Assembly (NCBI GenBank): GCA_011322515.1
Contig: DRMS01000303.1
Location: 1 to 8,374, forward strand
Origin: Leucothrix mucor
GTDB lineage: Bacteria > Pseudomonadota > Gammaproteobacteria > Thiotrichales > Thiotrichaceae
Direction of reading: 5' to 3'
DNA length: 8,374 nucleotides
The notes under the pieces were generated by a model that saw nothing but the letters and a program-made list of their open reading frames with translations, had not been told where the DNA came from and ran no database searches. Positions 1 through 6,611 of the stretch are shown here, in pieces; positions within the stretch are counted from its first letter, which is position 1, and each line of letters opens with the position of its first letter. A program made the translations under genes and the position numbers.

Positions 1-83
1 ATTCTAACTATATTATTTCTGGGATTGATGAGATTCAACATATGGAAGAGAACTTAATGAATCCTGATAAGTTATATGGTTAA
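1..83 (+). CDS. Possible 3' end of an upstream gene (partial, unidentified)
   Basis: One + strand frame is open from the window edge through 26 codons to a TAA at 81-83. The tail is acidic and polar and ends in MNPDKLYG. No domain can be recognised in so short a piece, and the true gene would begin outside the window. It lies about 90 bases upstream of mlaF on the same strand. It could be an unrelated upstream gene or chance open sequence. An A/T-rich inverted repeat at 98-113 (GAAAAC, loop, GTTTTC) follows it, but without the T-run expected of a terminator. Confidence 0.35.
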   Translation, partial: SNYIISGIDEIQHMEENLMNPDKLYG

Positions 84-176
84 AGTGACTCAGGAGTGAA
101 AACTTTAGTTTTCCATCAAATAAGCCAAATCTTCTAATGTAACCTGTTAAGTTCAAAGGTTGCACTTTGTTGGGTG

Positions 177-1040
177 ATGTTTTTTTTGCGAGCAAAAAAA
201 TCTACCCCGACCTACATTAATAATAAAAAATTCAACGTGCCTAATACTCTAATAACAATTTCTGATTTGCTTTTTTCCTATCGTGGGCGAAATATTTTTT
301 CTGGTCTTAATTTAGATATCGCAGAAGGAAAAATTAGCGCCATTATGGGCCCCAGCGGTACGGGGAAAACGACTTTACTGCGCTTAATTGGTGGTCAATT
401 AACACCTAATCAGGGTGATGTCATTGTCGAAGGAAAATCCATTCCCTCTTTATCCAATAAACATCTTTACCAATCACGTCGTCGCATGGGAATGCTCTTT
501 CAATCTGGCGCACTTTTAACGGATCTTAGCGTCTTTGAAAATATCGCTTTTCCTATTCGTGAGCATTATAATTTTCCTGAAAGCATGATTCGTGATTTGG
601 TGTTTATGAAGCTGGAAGTTGTTGGTTTGCGTGGTGCGTATAAATTAATGCCATCGGAGCTTTCAGGCGGTATGTCACGGCGTGTTGCGCTGGCAAGGGC
701 GATTGTGCTTGATCCTGTTTTGATGATGTACGACGAGCCATTTACGGGGCTAGACCCGATTACTTTGGGAACCATTGTTTCACTAATCAAAGAACTAAAT
801 CAGGCATTGGGTATGACCAGTATTGTGGTTTCGCATGATGTCAAAGAGGTGCTTTCCATTGCGGATGAAGTACATATTATTTCCAATGGCATGATTGCTG
901 CATCGGGCACACCAGATGAGTTGCAAAATTCAGATTCAGACTGGGTGCAACAGTTTTTGCAAGGTTTGCCTGATGGTCCAGTGCCATTTCATTATCCAGC
1001 TACCGATTATGTGCAATCATTAAAAGAAGAATTAAAATAA
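177..1040 (+). CDS. mlaF: Phospholipid ABC transporter ATP-binding protein MlaF
   Basis: MlaF is the cytoplasmic ATPase of the Mla system, which uses ATP to move phospholipids between the inner membrane and the periplasmic carrier MlaC and so maintains outer-membrane lipid asymmetry. All ABC motifs are present (residues counted from the GTG at 174): Walker A GPSGTGKT at 59-66, Q-loop Gln110 within MLFQSGAL, signature LSGGM at 163-167, Walker B LMMYDEP at 183-189 with catalytic Glu188, and H-loop His221. The C-terminal stretch GLPDGPVPFHYPA closely matches the E. coli tail. The start is uncertain: GTG 174 and ATG 177 are adjacent, neither has a well-placed Shine-Dalgarno, and a GTG at 237 would give a length nearer the family norm of about 269 residues. 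It is the first gene of mlaFEDCB and its stop codon shares one base with the mlaE start. Confidence 0.96.
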   Translation: MFFLRAKKSTPTYINNKKFNVPNTLITISDLLFSYRGRNIFSGLNLDIAEGKISAIMGPSGTGKTTLLRLIGGQLTPNQGDVIVEGKSIPSLSNKHLYQSRRRMGMLFQSGALLTDLSVFENIAFPIREHYNFPESMIRDLVFMKLEVVGLRGAYKLMPSELSGGMSRRVALARAIVLDPVLMMYDEPFTGLDPITLGTIVSLIKELNQALGMTSIVVSHDVKEVLSIADEVHIISNGMIAASGTPDELQNSDSDWVQQFLQGLPDGPVPFHYPATDYVQSLKEELK

Positions 1041-1822
1041 TGAATATGGATTGGCTGCCGACAATTGGGCAAAAAACTATCAATTTTTTTCAACGCATGG
1101 GGCGTGCTGTCCTCTTTTTGATGCATGTTTTAAGTGGCTTAAAGATGCTAATTCAGCGTCCTAATCTACTGATCCGCGAACTGTATTCCGTTGGTGTGCG
1201 TTCACTGCTGATTATCATCTTCTCAGGATTATTTGTTGGTATGGTGCTGAGTCTATTAGGCTACGTCACCTTGGTGGATTTTGGTGCTGAGGGTACATTA
1301 GGCGTGATGGTTTCATTATCGTTAGTGCGTGAATTAGCCCCTGTTTTAACGGCGCTATTATTTTCAGGACGCGCAGGGTCAGCGCTAACCGCTGAAATCG
1401 GTTTAATGAAAGCAACAGAGCAACTGGCAAGTATGGAAATGATGGCAGTTGATCCCATTAAGCGCATTATTACCCCGCGTCTGATTGCAGGTATTTTATC
1501 ATTACCCCTTTTGACTGCTATTTTTATGGCGGTTGGAATTTATAGCGGCTTTTTAGTCGGTAGTGTCTGGTTAGGAGTTGATGAGGGGGCATTCTGGTCG
1601 CAAATGCAGGCGAAGGTCGATTTTCAACATGACGTTGTTAATGGTTTTATTAAAAGTCTGGTTTTTGGCATTGTAGTGACATGGATAGCTGTTTTTGAGG
1701 GGTATGATGCAACGCCGACTTCAGCGGGAGTAAGTGAAGCCACCACGCGTTCTGTGGTGCATTCTGCCTTAGCAATTTTGGCATTGGATTTTGTATTAAC
1801 CAGTATTATGTTTGGGATTTAG
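1040..1822 (+). CDS. mlaE: Phospholipid ABC transporter permease MlaE
   Basis: MlaE is the inner-membrane permease of the Mla transporter. As a dimer it forms the lipid-binding cavity under the MlaD hexamer and couples to MlaF. The product is 260 residues, the same length as E. coli MlaE. It shows an amphipathic N-terminal interfacial helix (about 10-40) followed by about five membrane segments. The MlaE/Ttg2B family core is almost unchanged: RELAPVLTALLFSGRAGSA at 97-115, then AEIGLMKATEQL, with Glu98 at the E. coli position. The C-terminus GYDATPTSAGVSEATTR followed by LDFVLTSIMFG is also diagnostic. The ATG at 1040 overlaps the mlaF stop by one base, so translation is probably coupled; a second ATG at 1046 is possible. 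In E. coli mlaD follows within a few bases, but here the gap is 339 bases and carries an inserted repeat element directly after the TAG stop. Confidence 0.97.
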   Translation: MNMDWLPTIGQKTINFFQRMGRAVLFLMHVLSGLKMLIQRPNLLIRELYSVGVRSLLIIIFSGLFVGMVLSLLGYVTLVDFGAEGTLGVMVSLSLVRELAPVLTALLFSGRAGSALTAEIGLMKATEQLASMEMMAVDPIKRIITPRLIAGILSLPLLTAIFMAVGIYSGFLVGSVWLGVDEGAFWSQMQAKVDFQHDVVNGFIKSLVFGIVVTWIAVFEGYDATPTSAGVSEATTRSVVHSALAILALDFVLTSIMFGI

Positions 1823-1990
1823 GGCTACCAGTTTAAGGCGGGACAGTTCAGTTTCTGCTATTCACCCGCACCCTTCGACAAGCTCAGGAAGTGGTGTCCT
1901 GAGTCTACCGAAGGGCTAGTTCCCAGAGCTTGTCGAAGGGTGCGGGTTGTTTGTCATGACGTTACTTGTCCCGCCTTAAGTTGGTAGCCA
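1823..1990. mobile_element. MITE-like palindromic element with target-site duplication, in the mlaE-mlaD gap
   Basis: Seen in sequence: 23-base terminal inverted repeats at 1823-1845 and 1967-1989, matching at 21 of 23 positions and beginning GGCTACCA. The element is flanked by the 7-base direct repeat GATTTAG at 1816-1822 and 1991-1997. The left copy contains the mlaE stop codon TAG. The element is about 168 bases, has no open reading frame that could be a transposase, and carries a second palindrome nested inside it (1865-1946). Small size, terminal repeats and a flanking duplication are the defining traits of a non-autonomous miniature transposable element. The parent insertion-sequence family was not recognised. 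Its transcript would fold into a long hairpin between mlaE and mlaD and might affect readthrough. Confidence 0.75.
1865..1946. repeat. Nested CCCTTCGAC-type palindrome inside the 1823-1990 element
   Basis: Perfect 21-base inverted arms lie at 1865-1885 and 1926-1946, starting CCCGCACCCTTCGACAAG. Between them the left arm can also pair with a second partner: CTCAGGA at 1883-1889 with TCCTGAG at 1897-1903, across a 7-base loop, extending imperfectly to CGAAGGG at 1909-1915. There are therefore one left arm and two alternative right arms. The CCCTTCGAC...CTCAGG core is shared with the hairpin at 6825-6877, so this is a dispersed repeat family in this genome. Confidence 0.8.
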
Positions 1991-2054
1991 GATTTAGCGT
2001 ATTAGGTAGGGTTACTCCAAGAAAATAAATGTGCAAATAGATAGCTTCAAGGCT

Positions 2055-2109
2055 TGGGACGCAGGTAGTGATATCTTCCTTGGCAAGTCCCATAACACAG
2101 TCTTATGGG
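2055..2109 (+). promoter_or_regulatory. Leader with two mutually exclusive hairpins upstream of mlaD
   Basis: The stretch 1998-2161 is gene-free. Within it TGGGAC (2055-2060) can pair with GTCCCA (2087-2092), and CCCATAA (2089-2095) can pair with TTATGGG (2103-2109) over a 7-base loop. The two stems share CCCA at 2089-2092, so only one can form at a time, which is the layout of an attenuator or of a ribosome-access switch. No T-run follows the second stem, so a classical terminator is not supported. CAAGG (2048-2052) and CCTTG (2079-2083) would lengthen the first fold. This could be chance pairing or the remnant of an older insertion. No known riboswitch class was recognised. Confidence 0.3.
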
Positions 2110-2161
2110 AAACCACAGAGAGCAATCTTCATAATAAGTATTATATTTGGAATTTAAAAAG

Positions 2162-2620
2162 ATGAGAATATCAAGAAATATAGAAATAATGGTCGGTGTT
2201 TTCGTAGTGTTGGGTTTTACTGCACTGATTTTATTAGCTTTAAATATCAGTAATGTTTCAAGTTTAGGGGCTAATAATGGCTATACTGTGAAAGTTTATT
2301 TTGACAATATTGGTGGGTTAAGAACCCGCGCGCCTATCTCAATGTCAGGAGTGAAAATAGGGCGGGTTAGTCAAATTGACTATAATCAACAGCGAGGTCA
2401 GGCGGAAGTGAGTATGACAATAGAGCCGCAGTATCAGTTAAGCATTGATACTCAAGCCAGTATTTACACCGCTGGTTTGCTAGGTGAGCAATATATCTCA
2501 CTGGAACCTGGCGCAGAAGATGAGGTCTTAAAATCAGGCGATATGATAACACTGTCACAATCAGCAATGGTTTTAGAGGAAATTATTGGTAAGTTTATGA
2601 TAGACCTAACGTCTAAATAA
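2162..2620 (+). CDS. mlaD: Phospholipid transporter substrate-binding protein MlaD (MCE domain)
   Basis: MlaD is an inner-membrane-anchored MCE protein. Six copies make a periplasmic ring with a hydrophobic pore through which lipids pass between MlaE and MlaC. From the ATG at 2162 the product is 152 residues: a short cytoplasmic start, one membrane helix at about 9-29, then the MCE domain at about 40-117 with FDNIGGLRTRAPISMSGVKIGRV at 47-69 (shown here as the family hallmark) and the pore-loop signature GLLGEQYISL at 105-114. A C-terminal helix SAMVLEEIIGKFM follows. The frame also opens at TTG 2147, but ATG 2162 is preferred because GGAA at 2149-2152 sits nine bases upstream and the resulting N-terminus matches E. 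coli MlaD. It is shorter than E. coli MlaD (183), lacking the low-complexity tail. It is separated from mlaE by a MITE-like element. Confidence 0.95.
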   Translation: MRISRNIEIMVGVFVVLGFTALILLALNISNVSSLGANNGYTVKVYFDNIGGLRTRAPISMSGVKIGRVSQIDYNQQRGQAEVSMTIEPQYQLSIDTQASIYTAGLLGEQYISLEPGAEDEVLKSGDMITLSQSAMVLEEIIGKFMIDLTSK

Positions 2621-2673
2621 ATATAACGACTCAGCCTTTCCACCACAGAGGTCTTGAGTCATTGATATAACGA
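2621..2673 (+). repeat. 9-base direct repeats bracketing a small inverted repeat (mlaD-mlaC gap)
   Basis: ATATAACGA occurs at 2621-2629, directly after the mlaD stop, and again at 2665-2673, just before the mlaC ribosome-binding site. Between them GACTCA (2628-2633) and TGAGTC (2655-2660) form an inverted repeat. The arrangement resembles a small insertion scar with a target duplication, but it is short enough to be coincidence or a simple intercistronic stem-loop. Confidence 0.4.
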
Positions 2674-2690
2674 ACAGGAGAATGACAATA

Positions 2691-3293
2691 ATGAAACAAC
2701 TAATTAGCTTAATAATTTTATTTTTTACCCTTTCACTATCACAAATAGGAATGGCGAGAAATTCTGTGGCAGAAGCTGCCGTTTTAAAAGCCAATAATGC
2801 TATTTTTGCCGAGTTAGAAAAAAGAAAATCGGAATTAAAAAATAACCCCGCTGTACTCAATGCGATTGTAAAAAAACAGGTGTTGCCCTTTATTGATTTT
2901 GCAGCAATGGCAAAACTAACACTGGGAAAACATTGGAAAAAAGCAAATAAATCACAAAAAGATCGTTTTCTTAAAGCCTATAGCGCTATGTTGATAAATA
3001 GTTACGCCAAAAATATAGTGGACTATGCTGGTGCGACTATGACAGTAAAAACATCCATGTCAGCAGGTCGTGAGGGTTATGAAACCGTGCGTACCCTAAT
3101 CACTCCTAAAGGCCGTGCGGCCGTTGCAGCTAATTATGATGTGCGTGATAAATCAGGTAGTTGGAAGGCTTATAATATCGAAATTTTAGGGCTGAATTTA
3201 ATCACCAACTTTCGCACTAGCTTTACCCGTGAAGTATCTAGTAAAGGTTTGGATGCGCTGATCGCACGTTTAGAAAAGAATAATAAATCATAA
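2691..3293 (+). CDS. mlaC: Periplasmic phospholipid-binding protein MlaC
   Basis: MlaC is the soluble periplasmic shuttle that carries phospholipid between the inner-membrane MlaFEDB complex and the outer-membrane MlaA-porin complex. From ATG 2691 the product is 200 residues. It has a Sec signal peptide (MKQLISLIILFFTLSLSQ, basic start, hydrophobic core) with likely cleavage after GMA at about residue 22. The mature part fits the Tol_Tol_Ttg2/MlaC family: VLPFIDFAAMAKLTLGKHWKKA, then QKDRFLKAYSAML, SWKAYNIEILGLNLITNFR, and a final GLDALIARLEK helix. An upstream in-frame ATG at 2682 is only one base from the AGGAG at 2676-2680; ATG 2691 is ten bases away and starts a cleaner signal peptide, so it is preferred. 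It lies within the operon, three bases before mlaB. Confidence 0.95.
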   Translation: MKQLISLIILFFTLSLSQIGMARNSVAEAAVLKANNAIFAELEKRKSELKNNPAVLNAIVKKQVLPFIDFAAMAKLTLGKHWKKANKSQKDRFLKAYSAMLINSYAKNIVDYAGATMTVKTSMSAGREGYETVRTLITPKGRAAVAANYDVRDKSGSWKAYNIEILGLNLITNFRTSFTREVSSKGLDALIARLEKNNKS

Positions 3294-3296
3294 TCC

Positions 3297-3593
3297 ATGC
3301 CTAAACTTATAAAAAATCAATTAGGCTATCAACTACAAGGTAGCCTAGTTTATGACTCGGTTAATGATTTGATTGCAAAAGGGTCAGAAGCAATAGCATT
3401 TGAATCTGACACTGTACAAATAGATTGTAAGCAACTATCCCGCATCGATAGCGCAGGTGTAGCACTGTTTGTTAGTTGGCAACGCTACTGTGATAAAAAA
3501 AATCAAAAATTGCAATTAAACAATTTGCCTATGCAGGCGGTTTCGCTGATTAAGGCTAATAAATTGGATGGTTTTTTTGCGCTATCTTCTTAA
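3297..3593 (+). CDS. mlaB: STAS-domain protein MlaB
   Basis: MlaB is the cytoplasmic STAS-domain subunit that binds MlaF and is needed for assembly and activity of the Mla ATPase. The product is 98 residues (97 in E. coli). The STAS core is VQIDCKQLSRIDSAGVALFVSW at about 40-61. Ser52 in RIDSAG occupies the place of the Thr52 of E. coli MlaB, the conserved hydroxyl residue of the loop that contacts MlaF. It starts three bases after mlaC with no clear Shine-Dalgarno, so translation is probably coupled. In E. coli ibaG and murA follow; here the operon ends and the TAA stop touches the edge of a palindromic repeat. Confidence 0.92.
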   Translation: MPKLIKNQLGYQLQGSLVYDSVNDLIAKGSEAIAFESDTVQIDCKQLSRIDSAGVALFVSWQRYCDKKNQKLQLNNLPMQAVSLIKANKLDGFFALSS

Positions 3594-3755
3594 GGAACGT
3601 GCACGAAACAACTTCCCGATCTCTAACTTGCCTTTTTATCCCAGCTTCGATGATCTCATTCGTTGCGTAGAGTGACTATGCGCCTCATGAGTTCATCCAA
3701 TCTGAAATAAAAATTCTGCGTTAGAACTTCGGGAAGTTATTCCATGCACGTTCCT
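3593..3755. mobile_element. Long imperfect palindrome (MITE-like or ERIC-like repeat) between convergent mlaB and nhaB
   Basis: The two halves are imperfect reverse complements along their whole length. The outermost 11 bases match exactly (AGGAACGTGCA at 3593-3603 and its complement at 3745-3755). AACTTCCCGA, CTAAC, TTTTTAT, GATGA and CTCAT recur in register further in, and the fold centre is near 3674. No open reading frame fills it. No convincing target duplication was found. It begins at the last base of the mlaB stop codon and lies in a tail-to-tail gene junction, so its RNA would form a very long hairpin on both strands and could act as a bidirectional terminator or RNA-stabilising element. 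It shares no obvious sequence with the other palindromes in the window. Confidence 0.7.
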
Positions 3756-3799
3756 AAGTGTAGGCTCGATTCAGGTTTAAATCCCTTGCCGTAAGATTC

Positions 3800-5272
3800 T
3801 TACTGAAATATATAACCAATAATAGTTAATACAATAGTATACGGTAATGCCATGATTACCATTTTCCCATATCCTAAGCGGATCAGAGGAGCAAGTGCTG
3901 AGGTAAGCAAAAATAGGAAGGCTGCTTGACCATTAGGTGTGGCGACTGAGGGAAGGTTTGTTCCCGTATTAATGGCTACCGCTAAACTTTCATAATGTTC
4001 ACGGGTAATATCACCTGCATCGAAGGCAGCTTTTACTTCATTGATATAAACAGTGGCGACAAATACATTGTCTGATATAGCTGATAATATGCCGTTTGCA
4101 AGGAAGAACGCTTTGGGCTGTTCTTCGATTGGCAATTGTAGAACCCATTGGATAACAGGGGTAAATAAATGCAGGTCGTGAATCATGCCTACAACGACAA
4201 AGAAGATGACTAATAGTGATACAAAGGGTAAGGATTCTTCAAATGCTTTGCCTATTTGATGCTCTTCTTTGATACCTGTTAGTGCGGTAACAAGCACTAG
4301 TAGACTTAAACCGATCAATCCTACTTCCATGATATGAAAAGCGAGACTAAAGATTAATAAGATTCCACAGATTCCTTGCACCCATAAGGAATACACTTCT
4401 GTTTGAGTGCGTTTAGCATCTTCTTCATCAATATAACCTTGCAAAATACCACGTACTGTTGGGTCTAATTTTGCGCCATATCCCAAGATACCTGTTATCT
4501 CAAGTACGACACAGGTAATGAATCCTGCGAGAACGGCTGGTGCGGTAACATGCGCCATTGCTACCGCAAACTCCACAAAATTCCAATCCAGTTTAGCGGC
4601 AATCAATAAGTTCTGAGGCTCGCCAACCATTGTGGTTACACCACCTAATGCGGTACCAATTGCACCATGCATGACTAGACTACGAATGAATTTTCTAAAG
4701 TCTTCAAGCGTATCGCCTCCCATGACTTGGCGGTCAAAAGTACCATCTTTATTGTAATCTGTCCCAATGGTTGAGTGGACTTTTTCATAAACGCCATATA
4801 AGGCGACAAAGACGGTTATTAGAACAGCAGTTACTGTTAATGCATCTAAAAACGCCGAAAGAAAAGCCGCCATAAAAGAGAACATTAAGGAAAGCGCCCA
4901 CTTCTGTTTTATGTTCATTATTAATTTGGCAAAGATGAAGATCAGTAGCGGCTTCATAAAGTAAATAAAGCTCACCATAAAGACCAATAAGAATATCACG
5001 CCTAAATTTGATTGGATCTCATGCCAGAGGGTTTCTGGCGTGGTTAAACCGAGTGCTAATATTGCCAAACCCAATAAGCCACCGCTTTGTAATGGGTAGC
5101 ATTTAAGCGCCATTGCCAGTGTAAGGATAAACATGGCAATAAACATCCAGCCTAATACGGTGGTGCCTACTAGTAGTTTTAGAGGAAAGGCTAGTACTAA
5201 GAAGGCTAGAATAGACAGTTTAAACCAACTTGGACTATTGCCAAGAAATTCCTTATATGCAATTTGTAACAT
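3800..5272 (-). CDS. nhaB: Na+/H+ antiporter NhaB
   Basis: NhaB is an inner-membrane antiporter that exports Na+ in exchange for H+, used in sodium tolerance and pH homeostasis. The 490-residue product (513 in E. coli) has about twelve hydrophobic segments and matches NhaB from end to end: FTLAMALKCYP-like TLAMALKCYPL at 51-61, AAFLSAFLDALTV at 135-147, GTALGGVTTMVGEPQNL at 206-222, ISDNVFVATVYINEVKAA at 399-416, and INTGTNLPSVATPNGQAAF at 434-452. Asp143 in FLDALTV corresponds to Asp147 of E. coli, an ion-exchange residue. The ATG is preceded by AGGGG (complement of 5281-5285) at good spacing. The C-terminus stops soon after the last helix, lacking the short E. coli tail. A hydrophilic loop (about 163-190) contains DYNKDGTFD, a calcium-loop-like motif. 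It is transcribed convergently with the Mla operon. Confidence 0.97.
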   Translation of the reverse strand: MLQIAYKEFLGNSPSWFKLSILAFLVLAFPLKLLVGTTVLGWMFIAMFILTLAMALKCYPLQSGGLLGLAILALGLTTPETLWHEIQSNLGVIFLLVFMVSFIYFMKPLLIFIFAKLIMNIKQKWALSLMFSFMAAFLSAFLDALTVTAVLITVFVALYGVYEKVHSTIGTDYNKDGTFDRQVMGGDTLEDFRKFIRSLVMHGAIGTALGGVTTMVGEPQNLLIAAKLDWNFVEFAVAMAHVTAPAVLAGFITCVVLEITGILGYGAKLDPTVRGILQGYIDEEDAKRTQTEVYSLWVQGICGILLIFSLAFHIMEVGLIGLSLLVLVTALTGIKEEHQIGKAFEESLPFVSLLVIFFVVVGMIHDLHLFTPVIQWVLQLPIEEQPKAFFLANGILSAISDNVFVATVYINEVKAAFDAGDITREHYESLAVAINTGTNLPSVATPNGQAAFLFLLTSALAPLIRLGYGKMVIMALPYTIVLTIIGYIFQ

Positions 5273-5302
5273 TGATTATTCCCCTAGAGTTTCGGATTGA
5301 AA

Positions 5303-5331
5303 ATTATACTTTGCAAGAGTGTTTCATTAGA
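5303..5331 (-). promoter_or_regulatory. Candidate nhaB promoter
   Basis: On the minus strand a consensus -10 box TATAAT occupies 5308 down to 5303, placing transcription start about 24 bases before the nhaB ATG. The hexamer at -35 with a 17-base spacer (5331-5326, TCTAAT) is poor, so an activator or a relaxed -35 would be needed. It rests mainly on the -10 match and position. Confidence 0.4.
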
Positions 5332-5691
5332 CAGTATACTGATTTTAAAACAACTGTATTTACAATGGCTTACATGCCTCGCAAAATATGCAAACCTTCT
5401 AATGTCTATCATAGAGAGTAACTTGCAAAGCTAACGATGAGCAAATAACTCAGTGCATTCATTCTACACTAAGAGATTAAAATACAACCAGTAAATAAGC
5501 AGGTTTCATTGTATTTCAATAATAGCGCATTTTTTATTCATAGTTGGTTTTTTCAAGGTATGGTAAAGTGTTAAAGTTAGTATTAAACCACTTTATTTTC
5601 ATTATTTTAAGATCGTCTGATTGGTTGTTGTGTCGATTCTCCCCGCTACAGATTCGACTATAGAGTATTATAGATTCCTTTGGGTGAATAT
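5332..5691. other. Gene-free spacer between folD and nhaB
   Basis: This AT-rich stretch has no convincing coding frame or RNA gene. TAAAGTG at 5563-5569 and CACTTTA at 5588-5594 could form a weak stem, followed by a T-rich run on the + strand, but no + strand gene ends here. GTCGATTC and GATTCGAC at about 5632-5659 form a short imperfect palindrome around CCCCGC. Because folD and nhaB are both on the minus strand about 420 bases apart, nhaB is likely transcribed from its own promoter. Confidence 0.5.
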
Positions 5692-6546
5692 TTATAGCTG
5701 ATGCTTTTCGCAAGCTAGTAGCGTGTTTTTCATTAGCATGGCAACTGTCATCGGACCAACCCCGCCAGGAACAGGTGTTATCCAAGCTGCTTTTTCCGCT
5801 ACTTTATCAAACTCAACATCACCTGCAAGTTTGCCATTTTTTAAGCGATTAACGCCAACATCAATGACCGTTGCGCCTTCTTTAATCCAGTCACCTTTAA
5901 CTAAGCCTACTTTTCCAACGGCTACAATAACAATATCAGCCTGAGCAACTAATTCAGGGGTGTTACTTGAAAATCGATGGCAAATGGTGACCGTAGCGCC
6001 TGAGAGTAACAACTCCATCATCATCGGTCTCCCTACAATATTAGATGCACCGACAATAACAGCATGTCGTCCTTTGTATACCTCACCAATAGAATCGAGC
6101 AAATGCATGATGCCATAGGGCGTACAGGGGCGCATCCCTGGAATACGCAGTGCAAGTTTGCCAATATTTAAAGGGTGGAAGCCATCCACATCTTTATCAG
6201 GGTGAATATGTTCAATGACTAATGATGGATCGATATGATCAGGAAGGGGGAGTTGCACCAGAATGCCATCAATGGATTTGTCATTGTTTAAGTCATCAAT
6301 AATAGTTAATAATTCATGTTGTGTTGTTTCTTTGGGGAGATCATATGATTTGGAGGTAATGCCTATTTCTTTACAAGCTTTGCGTTTATGTCCAACATAG
6401 ACTTGAGAGGCAGGGTCATCACTGATAAGAATAACGGCAAGACCAGGAGGACGTTTTCCTAATTTTGTGCGCTTACTAACTTGTGCCTTAACATTTGCTC
6501 TTACTTCAATAGAGATTTTTTTTCCATCTATAAGTTTAGCGGTCAT
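5692..6546 (-). CDS. folD: Bifunctional methylenetetrahydrofolate dehydrogenase/cyclohydrolase FolD
   Basis: FolD interconverts 5,10-methylene-, 5,10-methenyl- and 10-formyl-tetrahydrofolate with NADP+, supplying one-carbon units for purines and formyl-methionyl-tRNA. From ATG 6546 the product is 284 residues (288 in E. coli). The catalytic residues fall at E. coli numbering: Tyr50 and Lys54 in SQVYVGHKRKAC, and Asp121 in DKDVDGFHP. GILVQLPLP at 94-102, GASNIVGRPM at 166-175 (nucleotide-binding domain) and PVPGGVGPMTVAML at 258-271 are the family signatures. The frame opens 13 codons further upstream (ATG 6585), but ATG 6546 has AGGA six bases upstream (complement of 6553-6556) and gives the normal MTAKLIDGK start. 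It is divergent from the tRNA-tig cluster, a neighbourhood common in gammaproteobacteria. Confidence 0.97.
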   Translation of the reverse strand: MTAKLIDGKKISIEVRANVKAQVSKRTKLGKRPPGLAVILISDDPASQVYVGHKRKACKEIGITSKSYDLPKETTQHELLTIIDDLNNDKSIDGILVQLPLPDHIDPSLVIEHIHPDKDVDGFHPLNIGKLALRIPGMRPCTPYGIMHLLDSIGEVYKGRHAVIVGASNIVGRPMMMELLLSGATVTICHRFSSNTPELVAQADIVIVAVGKVGLVKGDWIKEGATVIDVGVNRLKNGKLAGDVEFDKVAEKAAWITPVPGGVGPMTVAMLMKNTLLACEKHQL

Positions 6547-6611
6547 ACTGATTCCTAAAATCGTCATAAATAATGAATCGGGCATTCTCGCATGATAGTA
6601 AGGAGTCAGAC

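Noticed and set aside
13..195. 60-codon minus-strand frame at the window start
   Set aside because: It runs antisense over the mlaF start and the upstream open frame, with no recognisable domain and no ribosome-binding site identified. Not supported as a gene.
1998..2110. Possible cyclic-di-GMP-I (GEMM) riboswitch, suggested by GCAAA, GGGACGCA and GGTAGGGTTAC
   Set aside because: The pieces are in the wrong order, the GNRA tetraloop and the AAAGCC receptor are missing, and the closing helix cannot be drawn. The matches are short enough to be chance.
2147..2161. TTG start extending MlaD by five residues
   Set aside because: The GGAA at 2149-2152 is well placed for ATG 2162 but would lie inside a gene starting at 2147, and the ATG start fits the family N-terminus.
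2682..2690. ATG start extending MlaC by three residues
   Set aside because: It is only one base from the AGGAG Shine-Dalgarno, too close to be used; ATG 2691 is ten bases away and gives a typical signal peptide.
5534..5785. 83-codon minus-strand frame overlapping the folD 3' end
   Set aside because: It shares coding sequence with the clearly real folD end in another frame and has no domain-like composition.
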